64,000 bases of DNA from Sorangium aterium. Lineage in GTDB: Bacteria > Myxococcota_A > Polyangia > Polyangiales > Polyangiaceae. The position numbers were made by a program, and so were the translations under genes. Where the stretch lies: positions 525,001 to 589,000 of the forward strand of contig NZ_JAQNDK010000006.1 of NCBI RefSeq assembly GCF_028368935.1. Direction: 5' to 3'. A model generated the notes under the pieces. That model was not told where the DNA came from. It made no database searches and worked only from the letters and a program-made list of their open reading frames with translations. The stretch's first letter is position 1, and every line of letters begins with the position of its first letter. This document shows, piece after piece, positions 17,034 through 26,400 of the stretch.

Positions 17034-18977
17034 GTGAGCAGCGCGCACGAGACCGAGACCGACGTCTGGACGACCGAAGACGCCAAGTCGCTCTACATGA
17101 TCGACCGCTGGGGTCGCGGCTACTTTGATGTGAGCCCGGACGGCAACCTCACGGTCGCGCCGCTCCAGGAGCGCGGCAGCAAGATCGCGATCCGCGACGT
17201 CGTCGACGCGGCGCTCGAGCAAGGGCTCCGCACGCCGCTGCTCATCCGCTTTCAGGATCTCCTCCATCACCGGGTGCGGGCGCTCAACGAGGCCTTCAAC
17301 AGGGCGATCGCCGAGAGCAAGTTCCGCGGGACGTACCGCGGCGTGTTCCCGATCAAGGTGAACCAGCTCCGGGAGGTCGTGGAGGAGATCCTCGACGCGG
17401 GAAAGACCTATCACTACGGCGTCGAGGTCGGCTCCAAGCCCGAGGTCTTCGCCGGCCTGTCGGTCCACAGCGACCCGGAGTCGCTGATCGTCTGCAACGG
17501 CTACAAGGACGAGAACTTCATCCGGACGGCGCTGATCGGGCGCAAGCTCGGCAAGAAGGTGATCCTCATCGCGGAGAAGCTCTCCGAGGTGCGGATGATC
17601 ACCCGCGTCGCCAAGGAGATGAACGTCGAGCCGATGATCGGGCTCCGGGTGCGGCTGCTCACCGAGGGGGCGGGCAAGTGGAAGACCTCGGGCGGAGAGA
17701 ACGCGAAGTTCGGGCTCTCCACCGCGGAGATCCTCGCGGCGATCAGGATCATGGACGAGGCGGGCATGAGCTCCTCGTTCAAGCTCCTCCACTTCCATAT
17801 CGGCTCGCAGGTGCCGGACATCCTGATCATCAAGCGCGCCGTGCGCGAGGCGACGCGCTACTACGCGAAGCTCCGCAAGATGGGGCAGCGCATCGAGTAC
17901 ATCGACGTCGGCGGCGGGCTCGCCATCGACTACGACGGCTCGCGCTCGACCTTCCACTCCTCGATGAACTACTCGGTCGAGGAGTACGCGCGCGACATCG
18001 TGCACAACATCGCGGACATCTGCGACGAGGAGCGGGTGCCTCACCCCAACATCGTCTCCGAGTCCGGGCGAGCGATCGTCGCGCACCACTCGGTGCTGGT
18101 CGTCCAGGCGTTCGGCTCGATCGAGAAGACGCCGATGTCGCCGATCGACATCCAGACCGAGGAGCACAAGCTCATCCAGAACCTCCTTTACATCAAGGAC
18201 AACATCTCCGGCCCGAACCTCGGTGAGTCGTGGCACGACCTCCTCCAGATCAAGGAGGAGGCGCAGAAGATGTTCGAGCTCGGCCTCCTCAACCTCGACG
18301 TGAAGGCCCGGGTCGAGATCCTCTTCTGGGAGATCGCCGAGAGCATGCAGAAGATCGCGTCGTCGCTCGAGCCCGAGGAGGTGCCGGACGATCTCGGCGA
18401 GCTCCGCAAGCAGCTCGCCGACCAGTACATCTGCAACTTCTCGGTGTTCCAGTCGCTGCTCGATCACTGGGCGCTCGGCGCGCTCTTCCCGATCGTGCCG
18501 ATCCACCGGCTGAACGAGCGCCCCTCGTCGGACAGCACGCTCGTCGACATCACCTGCGACTCCGACGGCAAGGTGAGCAAGTTCATCGATCTCAACGACG
18601 TGAAGGACACGCTCCCGCTGCACCCGATCTCGGGCGACCAGCCGTACTACGTCGGCATCTTCCTGACCGGCGCGTACCAGGACATCATGGGCGACATCCA
18701 CAACCTCTTCGGCCGGGTCAACGAGGTGCACGTCTTCCTCGATGAGGACGAGGAGAGCGGGTACTACATCGAGGAGACGATCGCCGGGAACAAGATCCAC
18801 GAGGTGCTGGCGCTGACCCAGTACGACAACCGCGATCTCGTGGGGAAGGTGAAGGCCCAGGTGGACGGCGCGATCAAGCAGGACCTCCTCAAGCCGACGG
18901 AGGGGATGCGCCTCCTCGCCGACTACGAGCGTGGGCTCAAGGACCAGACGTACCTGAGCCTCACCTCCGCGCCGTGA
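17034..18977 (+). CDS. speA: Biosynthetic arginine decarboxylase (PLP)
   Basis: A 647-residue PLP enzyme (fold III) that converts L-arginine to agmatine, the first step of a putrescine route. The GTG start at 17034 is set by an AAGGAG site seven bases upstream. The PLP lysine is expected in GVFPIKVNQL near residue 106. HFHIGSQVPDI (near 249), VGGGLAIDYDGSRS (near 300) and the dimer-interface motif VSESGRAIVAHHSV (near 340) are characteristic, and PYYVGIFLTGAYQDIMGD near 545 provides the second active-site segment. Length matches the SpeA family (about 630-660). Its stop overlaps the next gene's start. Confidence 0.95.
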   Translation: MSSAHETETDVWTTEDAKSLYMIDRWGRGYFDVSPDGNLTVAPLQERGSKIAIRDVVDAALEQGLRTPLLIRFQDLLHHRVRALNEAFNRAIAESKFRGTYRGVFPIKVNQLREVVEEILDAGKTYHYGVEVGSKPEVFAGLSVHSDPESLIVCNGYKDENFIRTALIGRKLGKKVILIAEKLSEVRMITRVAKEMNVEPMIGLRVRLLTEGAGKWKTSGGENAKFGLSTAEILAAIRIMDEAGMSSSFKLLHFHIGSQVPDILIIKRAVREATRYYAKLRKMGQRIEYIDVGGGLAIDYDGSRSTFHSSMNYSVEEYARDIVHNIADICDEERVPHPNIVSESGRAIVAHHSVLVVQAFGSIEKTPMSPIDIQTEEHKLIQNLLYIKDNISGPNLGESWHDLLQIKEEAQKMFELGLLNLDVKARVEILFWEIAESMQKIASSLEPEEVPDDLGELRKQLADQYICNFSVFQSLLDHWALGALFPIVPIHRLNERPSSDSTLVDITCDSDGKVSKFIDLNDVKDTLPLHPISGDQPYYVGIFLTGAYQDIMGDIHNLFGRVNEVHVFLDEDEESGYYIEETIAGNKIHEVLALTQYDNRDLVGKVKAQVDGAIKQDLLKPTEGMRLLADYERGLKDQTYLSLTSAP

Positions 18978-19705
18978 TGTCGGAGAGCACGGCGCCCGCG
19001 GTCCGCGCGTCGCTCCCCCGGCGCCGGCCCGGGTGGGCGCGCCAGGCGGCGCTCGTCGCGCGGAAGGACCTCGCGATCGAGCTCGCCACGGGCGAGATCG
19101 TCACAACGAGCGGGTTCTTCGCGGTGCTCGTCGCCGTGATCGCGTCGCTCGCGTTCTACGCGGGCCAGGACGCGGCCGAGCGGGTCGCGCCGGGGGTCAT
19201 CTGGGTGAGCGTGGCGTTCGCGTCGGTGCTCGCGCTGAGCCGCACGTGGCAGCGGGAACGCGAGGACGGCGCGCTCTCGGGCCTGCTCGTGTTGCCCATC
19301 GCGAGGAGCGCGCTCTTCGCCGGCAAGGCGCTCGGGCTCTGCGCGTTCATCATCGCGGTCGAGGCGATCATCATCCCCGTCGCGGCGCTCCTCTTCGCGG
19401 TGGACCTCGTGAAGACGGGCGCGGGGCTCGCGCTCTTCTGCCTCGCGGCGACGCCGGGCATCGCCGCGAGCGGCACCCTCTTCGGGGCCATGACCGTGCG
19501 CACCCGCGCCCGCGACCTCGTGCTCGCGAGCGTGCTCTTCCCGCTGCTCGCGCCCACCCTGCTCGCCGCGGTCGCGGGGACGCGGGAGCTCTTCGGCGGC
19601 GCGGCGATCGGCGAGCTCACCGACTACGTGGCGCTCATGGGCGTGTTCGACGTCGTGTTCCTCGCGGGCGGGATCGGCCTCTTCGATCTGATCATTGAGG
19701 GCTGA
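18977..19705 (+). CDS. ccmB: CcmB-like haem exporter permease
   Basis: A 242-residue permease with about six membrane helices, matching the length and layout of CcmB, the membrane subunit of the CcmABC exporter used in c-type cytochrome maturation. The first cytoplasmic stretch (ARQAALVARKDLAIELATGEIVTTSGFF) and SRTWQREREDGALSGLLVLPIARSALFAGK are typical. The ATG at 18977 shares one base with the speA stop (TGATG), so translation is probably coupled; the GTG one codon earlier is an alternative. No ccmA, ccmC or other maturation genes are visible in the window, so the partner ATPase is encoded elsewhere. Confidence 0.8.
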   Translation: MSESTAPAVRASLPRRRPGWARQAALVARKDLAIELATGEIVTTSGFFAVLVAVIASLAFYAGQDAAERVAPGVIWVSVAFASVLALSRTWQREREDGALSGLLVLPIARSALFAGKALGLCAFIIAVEAIIIPVAALLFAVDLVKTGAGLALFCLAATPGIAASGTLFGAMTVRTRARDLVLASVLFPLLAPTLLAAVAGTRELFGGAAIGELTDYVALMGVFDVVFLAGGIGLFDLIIEG

Positions 19706-19736
19706 GCCGCGGCGCGGTCGCCGGACGCCCTCGAGC

Positions 19737-21011
19737 TCACGCGGGCGCGCCGCGCGCCGCGAGCACGTCGTCGGCGAGGATCGTCGCCGCCCGCTCGACG
19801 CCGGCGAGATCGAGCGACGCGCCGGTGCACTCGCCGATCGCCCACAGGCCGTCGCCGGCCCTGCCGCGCGCGTCGACCTGCACCGCGTACCCCGCGCGCG
19901 GGTCAATCTCGACGCGCGCGCCCGCCTGCGCGGCGACCTCGAACGCGGGCGCGGCCGGCGCGTCCACCGCGACGGCCACGACGCGGACGTCGCTCGTCGG
20001 GCTGTCGGGGGCGAACGGCGCGTCGCGCACCGTCACGCTCTTCACCTGCGAGATCCCGTTCACCGCGGCGAGCGCGGCGAGCGGGATCCGGACCGCGACG
20101 CGGTCGCCGAGGGCGCTCGCGAGCTCGTCGGCCCAGGGGCCCTCTCCCGCGAGCGCGACGGGGCCGGTCGGCTCGACGCCGCACGCGAGGAGCCGGCAGA
20201 ACGCGCGCGCCGAGAAGACCCCTGGCAGATCGTTGTTCGGGAACGCCGCGACGCCGTCGTGCGCCCCGGTGGCGAAGATCTTGGCGGGCGCCCTGATCAC
20301 GGTCGCGCCCGCGTCGCCGGCGACCAGGAGCTCGCCGAGGTAAACGCCGGCGGCCACGTGACGGCGGAGCTCGCGGACGCCGTCGAGCGGGTATCGCGCG
20401 AACAGCTCCGCCGCGCGGCGCGGCGCGCCGGCGAGCGACCCGCCGGGGGCGAGGCCGTCGTCGACCAGCGCCACACGGAGGCCGCGCGCCGAGAGCGTCG
20501 ACGCAGCCGCCACGCCGGCGGGCCCGGCGCCGATCACGGCCGCGTCCACGTCGAGCCGCGCGGCGCGCTCGGGTGAGAGCGCGGCGCTCGGCAGCTGCCC
20601 GAGCCCCGCCAGCTTGCGCGCGATCGACTGCATGACCCCGGACAGGCCGGGGACGCCGGCCATCAGGTGGTGGTGATCGATCCCCTGCGGGAAGAACCAG
20701 TCGGTCACCTGGAGCAGGTCGGCCTGCCGCGAGCCCACGACGTTCTGCACCTCGATGCGCTCTCCACCGGCCGCCGGCCGCAGGCAGGTCATCACGTTGG
20801 GCACGCCGTCGACCCGCGCGAGGCAGCCGTCGCAGCCTCCACGCAGGCAGGTCGGCGCCCTGGGGCGGTGCAGCTTCGGGCTCCGCGCGAGCGTCACGCG
20901 CCCCGAGGCGATCAGCGCCACGGCCAGGGGCTCGCCCAGCTCCGCCGGGACGGCCGCCCCGTCGAGGGTGATGGTGACCGGATGCTGGAGCGCGCGACCT
21001 CGCCGAAACAT
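19737..21011 (-). CDS. 2Fe-2S and FAD-dependent oxidoreductase, sarcosine oxidase alpha-like
   Basis: A 424-residue enzyme. The N-terminal 100 residues are a 2Fe-2S ferredoxin-like domain with Cys in CLRGGCDGC (near residues 55-63) and a fourth in VMTCLRP (near 76). An FAD-binding Rossmann domain follows (AAVIGAGPAGVAAASTLSARG near 159), then an ATGAHDGVAAFPNNDLPGVFSARA segment near 248 and a second nucleotide-binding region. This order matches the N-terminal half of the sarcosine oxidase alpha subunit and HcnB/opine oxidase-type subunits. The folate-binding aminomethyltransferase half is absent and no partner subunit is adjacent. Substrate unknown. Confidence 0.7.
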   Translation of the reverse strand: MFRRGRALQHPVTITLDGAAVPAELGEPLAVALIASGRVTLARSPKLHRPRAPTCLRGGCDGCLARVDGVPNVMTCLRPAAGGERIEVQNVVGSRQADLLQVTDWFFPQGIDHHHLMAGVPGLSGVMQSIARKLAGLGQLPSAALSPERAARLDVDAAVIGAGPAGVAAASTLSARGLRVALVDDGLAPGGSLAGAPRRAAELFARYPLDGVRELRRHVAAGVYLGELLVAGDAGATVIRAPAKIFATGAHDGVAAFPNNDLPGVFSARAFCRLLACGVEPTGPVALAGEGPWADELASALGDRVAVRIPLAALAAVNGISQVKSVTVRDAPFAPDSPTSDVRVVAVAVDAPAAPAFEVAAQAGARVEIDPRAGYAVQVDARGRAGDGLWAIGECTGASLDLAGVERAATILADDVLAARGAPA

Positions 21012-21286
21012 GGGCGGACGCTAGCAGACGCGCGCCGCGCCGGCAGAGGAGGGCGCGGGGGCAAGCACGAGGAGAGAGCGAGCAGGAGGAGAGAGACGGA
21101 GAGAGGCCGGAGCAGGGAAAGACAGACGATCGCCGGCGGCAGGCGCGCGAGGCGTGCAATCGCGCAGGGCGCGGGAAGCATGGGAGGCGCGGGAAGCCTG
21201 GGAGGCAGCGGAGGCGCGGGAGCGCGCAGAGCGGGCGGAGTGGAGAAGGTGTCCTCACCTTCGCGCGGTGATCTATGCTGTGTCCG
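21012..21286. other. Divergent intergenic region with purine-rich tract and short repeats
   Basis: 275 bases between divergent genes. Bases 21055-21115 are almost all purine on the plus strand. Two 18-bp direct repeats, one mismatch apart, lie at 21169-21186 and 21187-21204. A perfect hairpin (GAAGGTG and CACCTTC, loop TCCT) occupies 21245-21262, 25 bases before the plus-strand start. No gene is visible. Confidence 0.55.
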
Positions 21287-21904
21287 ATGCGCCTCGGCGT
21301 CCTCGGCCCTGCTCAGGGTGATCTGCCCGCGCTTGCTCGCGGCGCGCAGCACCTGCTCGACGAAGGCCACGCCGAGCGGGTCATCTACGTTGCGGAGGAC
21401 GACGCGCTCGACCGGGTCGTCGTGGGCTGGGCGCAGCGCCTGGTCGGCGCGGACCCCACAGAGGGCGCGCTGTTCGATCGGGCCGCGCGGTGCGCGGCCG
21501 CGACCCCGGACCAGATCGACGCCTTCGTGGCGTCCGAGCGCGCTCGGCTGCGACTCCGGGTGCTGATGAGCCTGCCGTCGGGCCGGCGCACCATCGAGAT
21601 CCTGGACGGGCGCGTCGCGCTCTTCGTGTTCGACAAGGCGGCGCTCGACGAGGAGGACATCGTGGCGGCGTCGCTCCTCGTCTTCGGCAAGAGCACGGAG
21701 CCGCTCATCAAGAGGGTCGGCTCGCGGACGTTCTTCTCTCCCGGGCCGATCGGCTCCGACGGCGGCACGGCGCTCCTCGACGATGGACAGGGCGGCGTGC
21801 GGATCGAGGTGATGAACGCGAGCGGCGCGGTGACGGCGCGCGAGATCGTGGGCCCGCCCGCGGCCGGCCCCAGGCTGAGGGTTCAAGGTGGCTCGCACGG
21901 TTGA
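21287..21904 (+). CDS. Phosphoesterase-like protein, function unknown
   Basis: A 205-residue soluble protein. The N terminus (MRLGVLGPAQGDLPALARGAQHLLDEGHAERVIYVAEDDALD) recalls the first strand and helix of calcineurin-like phosphoesterases such as YfcE, but the family metal ligands GDxxD and GH are not convincingly present. The rest (LSLPSGRRTIEILDGRVALFVFDKAALDEEDI) gives no clear family. Start is the ATG at 21287; an ATG 12 bases earlier is possible. Its stop lies inside nadD (17-bp overlap), so it heads the cluster with nadD and the DUF2520 gene. Confidence 0.5.
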   Translation: MRLGVLGPAQGDLPALARGAQHLLDEGHAERVIYVAEDDALDRVVVGWAQRLVGADPTEGALFDRAARCAAATPDQIDAFVASERARLRLRVLMSLPSGRRTIEILDGRVALFVFDKAALDEEDIVAASLLVFGKSTEPLIKRVGSRTFFSPGPIGSDGGTALLDDGQGGVRIEVMNASGAVTAREIVGPPAAGPRLRVQGGSHG

Positions 21905-22550
21905 GGCGCCCGCCCGCGCCCAGGCCGCGCCCGCGCCCGAGGCGCGCCGCGTCGCCATCTTCGGGGGCAGCTTCAACCCGCCCCACGTCGCGCACGTCCT
22001 CGCGGCCACCTACGCGCTCACCATCGCGCCGATCGACGAGGTGCTCGTCGTCCCTGTCTACCGCCACCCCTTCTCGAAGGAGCTCGTGCCGTTCGAGCAT
22101 CGCCTGGCCATGTGCCACCTCGCGCTCGGGTGGCTCCCGCGCGTGTCGGTGTCGCCCGTCGAGCGCGATCTGGGCGGCGAGAGCCTCACGCTGCGCACGC
22201 TGGAGCACCTCGCCGCGGCGCACCCGGACTGGGCGATGCGCCTGCTCGTGGGCGCCGACGTGCTCCCCGATCTGCCGAGGTGGCACCGCTTCGACCGCAT
22301 CGAGCAGCTCGCCCCGCCGATCGTCCTCGGCCGCTCCGGCGTCGTCGCGCCCGCCGCGGAGCGCCTCGATGCGGGGCCGGCCGATGCTCGTCCTCACCTG
22401 CGCCCCGCCGACGTGGAGCTCCCTCGGATCTCGAGCAGCGACATCCGCCGGGCGCTCGCGGCCGGCGATCTCGAGGCCGTCCACCAGCGCGTGCCGCGCG
22501 CCGTGCTGGATTACGTGATCGCGCACCGGCTATACGGGAGCGGCTCATGA
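21888..22550 (+). CDS. nadD: Nicotinate-nucleotide adenylyltransferase
   Basis: A 220-residue enzyme that adenylates nicotinate mononucleotide to form deamido-NAD. The GTG start at 21888 lies seven bases after GAGGG and within the previous gene. The nucleotidyltransferase fingerprint is intact: GGSFNPPHVAHVLAA near residue 25 (with the H-x-x-H pair) and ISSSDIRRAL near 182. Length and motif spacing match NadD. It overlaps the next gene by four bases (ATGA), so the three genes are likely translated from one message. Confidence 0.95.
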   Translation: MARTVEAPARAQAAPAPEARRVAIFGGSFNPPHVAHVLAATYALTIAPIDEVLVVPVYRHPFSKELVPFEHRLAMCHLALGWLPRVSVSPVERDLGGESLTLRTLEHLAAAHPDWAMRLLVGADVLPDLPRWHRFDRIEQLAPPIVLGRSGVVAPAAERLDAGPADARPHLRPADVELPRISSSDIRRALAAGDLEAVHQRVPRAVLDYVIAHRLYGSGS

Positions 22551-23425
22551 CCGAGATGGACAGCACGCGCCCGTCGCCGATGCACCCGGAGGACAACACC
22601 ATTCTCGAGGTGTTCATCTATGGAGGCGGCAAGGTGGGCCGCGGGCTCGCGCGCGCGATCCGCGACGCGGGGCTGCGGGTGACCCTCCGGCCCGCGCGGG
22701 ATGGCCTGCCGTCGGAGCGCATCGAAGCCAACTTCGTGATCCTCGCCGTGCGCGATCGGGACATCGCGCCCTGCGCCGAGGCGCTGCGCGATCGCCGGCT
22801 GGTCGGCCACAAGGACGTCGCGGTCGTGCATTGCGCCGGCGCGCTCGGCCCGGAGGCGCTCGCGGCGGTGCGAGGCGACCGCGTCTCGGTCGCGCAGATG
22901 CACCCGATGATCTCGTTCGCCTCGCCCTCGTTCGCGCCCTTCCTCGAGCGTGGCCAGCTCCACATCGACGGCGATCCGACCGCCGTGCGCGCGGCGCGCT
23001 CGCTCGGGGTGTGCCTCGGCATGACGCCGCGCACGTTCTCGGGTCTCGACCGCGTCGCCTACCACGCGGCGGCGGGCCTGGTCGCCAACGGCGCTGCCGC
23101 GCTCGCCGCCGCCGGCGTCGACCTGCTCGAGCGCGCGGGCATCGACCGAAGGACGGCCGCCGAGATGCTCGGCCCGCTGCTCCGCACGGTCGCGGACAAC
23201 GTCGAGGTCCTCGGCGTGCCCGAAGCCCTGACGGGGCCGGTGCGCCGCGGGGACGCGGCCGGCGTCGCGCGGCACCTCGAAACGCTCCGCCGGCTCGCGC
23301 CGCACCTCGTGCCGTTCTACGTGGCCGCCGCGGCGACGCAGCTCCCGCTGGCCCGCGTCCTGGGCGAAGCACCTGCGGATGCGTTCGACGCCATCCAGCG
23401 GGTCCTGGACGGAATACAGCAATAA
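22547..23425 (+). CDS. Rossmann-like/DUF2520 domain protein
   Basis: A 292-residue protein. The N-terminal half is a Rossmann fold: FIYGGGKVGRGLARAIRDAG (residues 24-43) with the nucleotide-binding glycines, and NFVILAVRDRDI near 64. The C-terminal half is DUF2520: HPMISFASP near residue 123 and GLVANGAAALAAAGVDLL. Proteins of this pair are distant relatives of F420/NADP-dependent oxidoreductases; the substrate is not established. The start overlaps the nadD stop as ATGA, suggesting translational coupling. Confidence 0.8.
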   Translation: MTEMDSTRPSPMHPEDNTILEVFIYGGGKVGRGLARAIRDAGLRVTLRPARDGLPSERIEANFVILAVRDRDIAPCAEALRDRRLVGHKDVAVVHCAGALGPEALAAVRGDRVSVAQMHPMISFASPSFAPFLERGQLHIDGDPTAVRAARSLGVCLGMTPRTFSGLDRVAYHAAAGLVANGAAALAAAGVDLLERAGIDRRTAAEMLGPLLRTVADNVEVLGVPEALTGPVRRGDAAGVARHLETLRRLAPHLVPFYVAAAATQLPLARVLGEAPADAFDAIQRVLDGIQQ

Positions 23426-23439
23426 TAGTGTAATTTTCT

Positions 23440-23465
23440 TATGGTGAGGTAATTGCCTCATTATA
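23440..23465. promoter_or_regulatory. AT-rich palindrome upstream of the sigma-54 activator
   Basis: Arms 23440-23449 and 23456-23465 form a ten-base-pair stem (core TGAGG/CCTCA, with two G-U pairs in RNA) around a TAATTG loop, inside a 60-bp stretch far more A/T-rich than its surroundings. It lies 15 bp past the DUF2520 stop and 21 bp before the next gene. TATAGA at 23462-23467 resembles a -10 element overlapping the right arm. It may be an operator or a terminator without a U tract. Confidence 0.5.
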
Positions 23466-23485
23466 GATAACGGCGGGATCCGTTG

Positions 23486-26400
23486 ATGCGAGGTCCGGCG
23501 GAGAGGTACGCTTTTGTTGCCTTGGGATCCGTTGCCGCAGCCTGCGTTCCTTCCGTCATCACGAGCGACTCCGGGGGGTTCCGGGCGCTCGATGAGCGCG
23601 TCCGTGATGCCGCGTCGCGTGGGGTGCTCCACGTCCATGGACAGCGGCCGGTCCTGGACGCGGTTTGTTCCCACCTCGCGCGCCGCGCTCGAGGTGTGGG
23701 ACGCTCGCTGATCTCGGCCGCGCACGCCGCGGATCGGGATCCCTGGCGCGATCTCGCGCTTCGCTGCGCCGTCACCTCTGCCGATCCGGCCGCGGCCGCG
23801 CAGGGCATCAGCGCCGCCGCGCAAGGCGCGATCCTGCTGGTCGCCGAGCGAGAGGCCACCAGCTGGGGGAGCCTTGTGCTGGACGAGGTCACGCGCCTCA
23901 TCGCGGAGGGGTCGTGCTCCGCGCTGGTCATCGTGTGCAGCGACGCCGCGATGCGGCCCTGGACGAGCGCGCTCACGATCGACGGCGTCGCGTCGCCGGA
24001 CGATCTGCACCGCTTCTGGGAGGCGTTCGCGGCGGACGCGGAGCGCCGGGTCGTCGCGAAGATCGAGCGGCTCGACGCGCTGGAGGGCTGGTGCTCCGCG
24101 GTGCTGGCCGCGCCGCCCGAGCAGCGCGCCGCGCGGCAGCCGCCGAGCCGCGAGTCCGCGCGCCTGCTGGATCGGCTCGCGCTGAGCCAGCGGCCCTGGC
24201 CGTCCGCGCAGCTCCGCCAGCTCGCGGCGCGGCGCGCGCAGCCCGGGCCGGGGGACGCGGCGTGCCAGGGGGTCGCCCAGGAGCTCGCCGCCCTCGGCCT
24301 GATCGAGGTCGACGATCGAGGGTGGGTCGCCGCGCCGCGCGCGGTCGTCGATCCGGCCGACGTCGATCCCGAGGATGTGCTCGCGATCGCGGAGGCGCTC
24401 GAGGAGCAGTCGTCCGATCCGTGGAGCCTCTCGCGCGCGAGCGAGCTCCTCGCCTCGCTGGGCCAGGACGAGCGCGCCGAGGCCGCGGCGATGCTCGCGA
24501 TCTCCTCGGTCGGCGAGCCGTCGGCGCGCGCCGACTTCTGGCAGCGCTGGACCCGGACGATGCGGACGCTCTCCGGCGAGAGCGCCGCGTCGGGCGAGCG
24601 GCTGCTCCGCGCGGCGCAGCTCGCGCTCCGGCTCGGCGACATCGAGTTCGCCATCGACTTCTCGTCCGCGGCCCAGCGCGAGCGGGAGACGTTCGCCGCG
24701 CTGCTCGTCCGGGGCCGCGCGACGAGCGCGCGCGGCGACCTGACGACCGCCGCGATGGTGCTCTCGCGGGCGCTGTCGCTCGCCGCCACGCCCGAGGAGC
24801 GGGCGCGCGGCGCCGTGGAGATGGCGGAGCTCTGCTGCAAGACGGGCGACCTCGCGGCGGCCAAGGCGCGCGCGGAGGAAGGGCTCGCCGGCGCGGGGGA
24901 GATCGCGACGCGCCTCCAGGCGCGCAACATCCTCGGCAAGCTGCTCCTCGCGCAGCAGGCCTGGGCCGAGGCGGAGCTGCACTTCGCGGCCGACGCGTGG
25001 GAGGCGGCGTGCGCGGGCGAGCACGTGAGCGAGCTGCGCGCCCGGCTGAACCGCGCCATCTCGCTGCTCTCCAGCGGCCGGCTCGACGAGGCGCGCACGA
25101 TGCTCGCCGGCGTGCTCGAAGAAGGCGAGCGGCGGGGCGAGCGCGCGGCGAGCGGCTATGCGCTCACGAACCTCGCGGTCATCGCCCACCTGAAGCACGA
25201 GTACCCGGAGGCCTTGCGCCTCTTCGAGCGCGCGATCGAGATCTTCCGGAGGATCGGCGACAAGGTCGCGCTCGTGAACCTCATCACGAACCTCGCGGAG
25301 ATCCGGCTGCAGCTCGGGATGATCGAGGAGGCCGAGCAGGCGCTCGCGTTCGCGCGGAAGGCCTGCGGCCATGTCGTCCCTGGCGTTCGCGTCACGCACG
25401 TCGCCTACGTCGCGGCGCAGATCCACTTCGAGTGCCGGCGCACGGTGGACGCCTGGTCCGAGCTCACGGCCGCCTTCGCCTGCGGCGCCGGCTCGAAGCT
25501 CGGCGAGTGCTACGCGACCGCCGCGCGCATCGCGCTGCACGACGGCGACCTCCTGCAGGCCGGTCAGATGATCCAGCGGGCGCGCGCCGAGGCGACCTCC
25601 GACCGGCACCGCGCCGAGGTCGCGCTCCTCGAGGCGATGTGCTCCCGCGCCGCCGGCGCGCCGTTCGGGCAGATCGCCGCGGAGGCGCTCGCGCTGTCGC
25701 GCCGGGCCCACAGCCACGAGTGCGCCCTGGAGGCGCACGTGCTGCTTCACCACGCCTCGTCCGCCGGGGACCGTGTGTCGCGCGCCCTCGAGGACGAGCC
25801 CACGGCGGCGCGCTCGCACCTCGAGGCGGCGATCGTCCTCCGCGATCGCATCGCCGGGTCGCTCCCGCCCGAGATCGCCCGCAAGTTCCTCTCGCGCCGG
25901 AGCTTCGCCGAGCTCGCCCGGCTGGAGGCGTGCGCGCGCAGCGCCGCCGAGGCGGAGCCGAGGGGCTGCGAGCTCTGCGGCTCCAGCGCGTGCGCCGGGT
26001 GCGCCAGGGGAGCGGCCCGCGCCCCGAGGCCGGCGAGCGTGGTTCCCGCGATCAAGCGGATGGTCGGGACGACGCCCGCGCTGCTCAGCCTCATCCACCA
26101 GATCGGGAAGGTCGGGGCGAGCGACGCGACCGTGTTGATCCATGGCGAGAGCGGCACCGGGAAGGAGCTCGTCGCCGAGGCGATCCACGAGGTGAGCGCG
26201 CGGCGCGCGGGCCCGCTGATCAAGGTCAACTGCGCCGCCCTCGTCGAGACGCTGCTGCTCTCGGAGCTGTTCGGCCACGAGAAGGGGTCGTTCACCGGCG
26301 CGGCGTCGCGCCGTCGCGGGCGCTTCGAGCTCGCCGAGGGGGGAACGCTCTTCCTCGACGAGATCGGGGACATCTCGCCGCGCACGCAGGTCGCGCTGCT

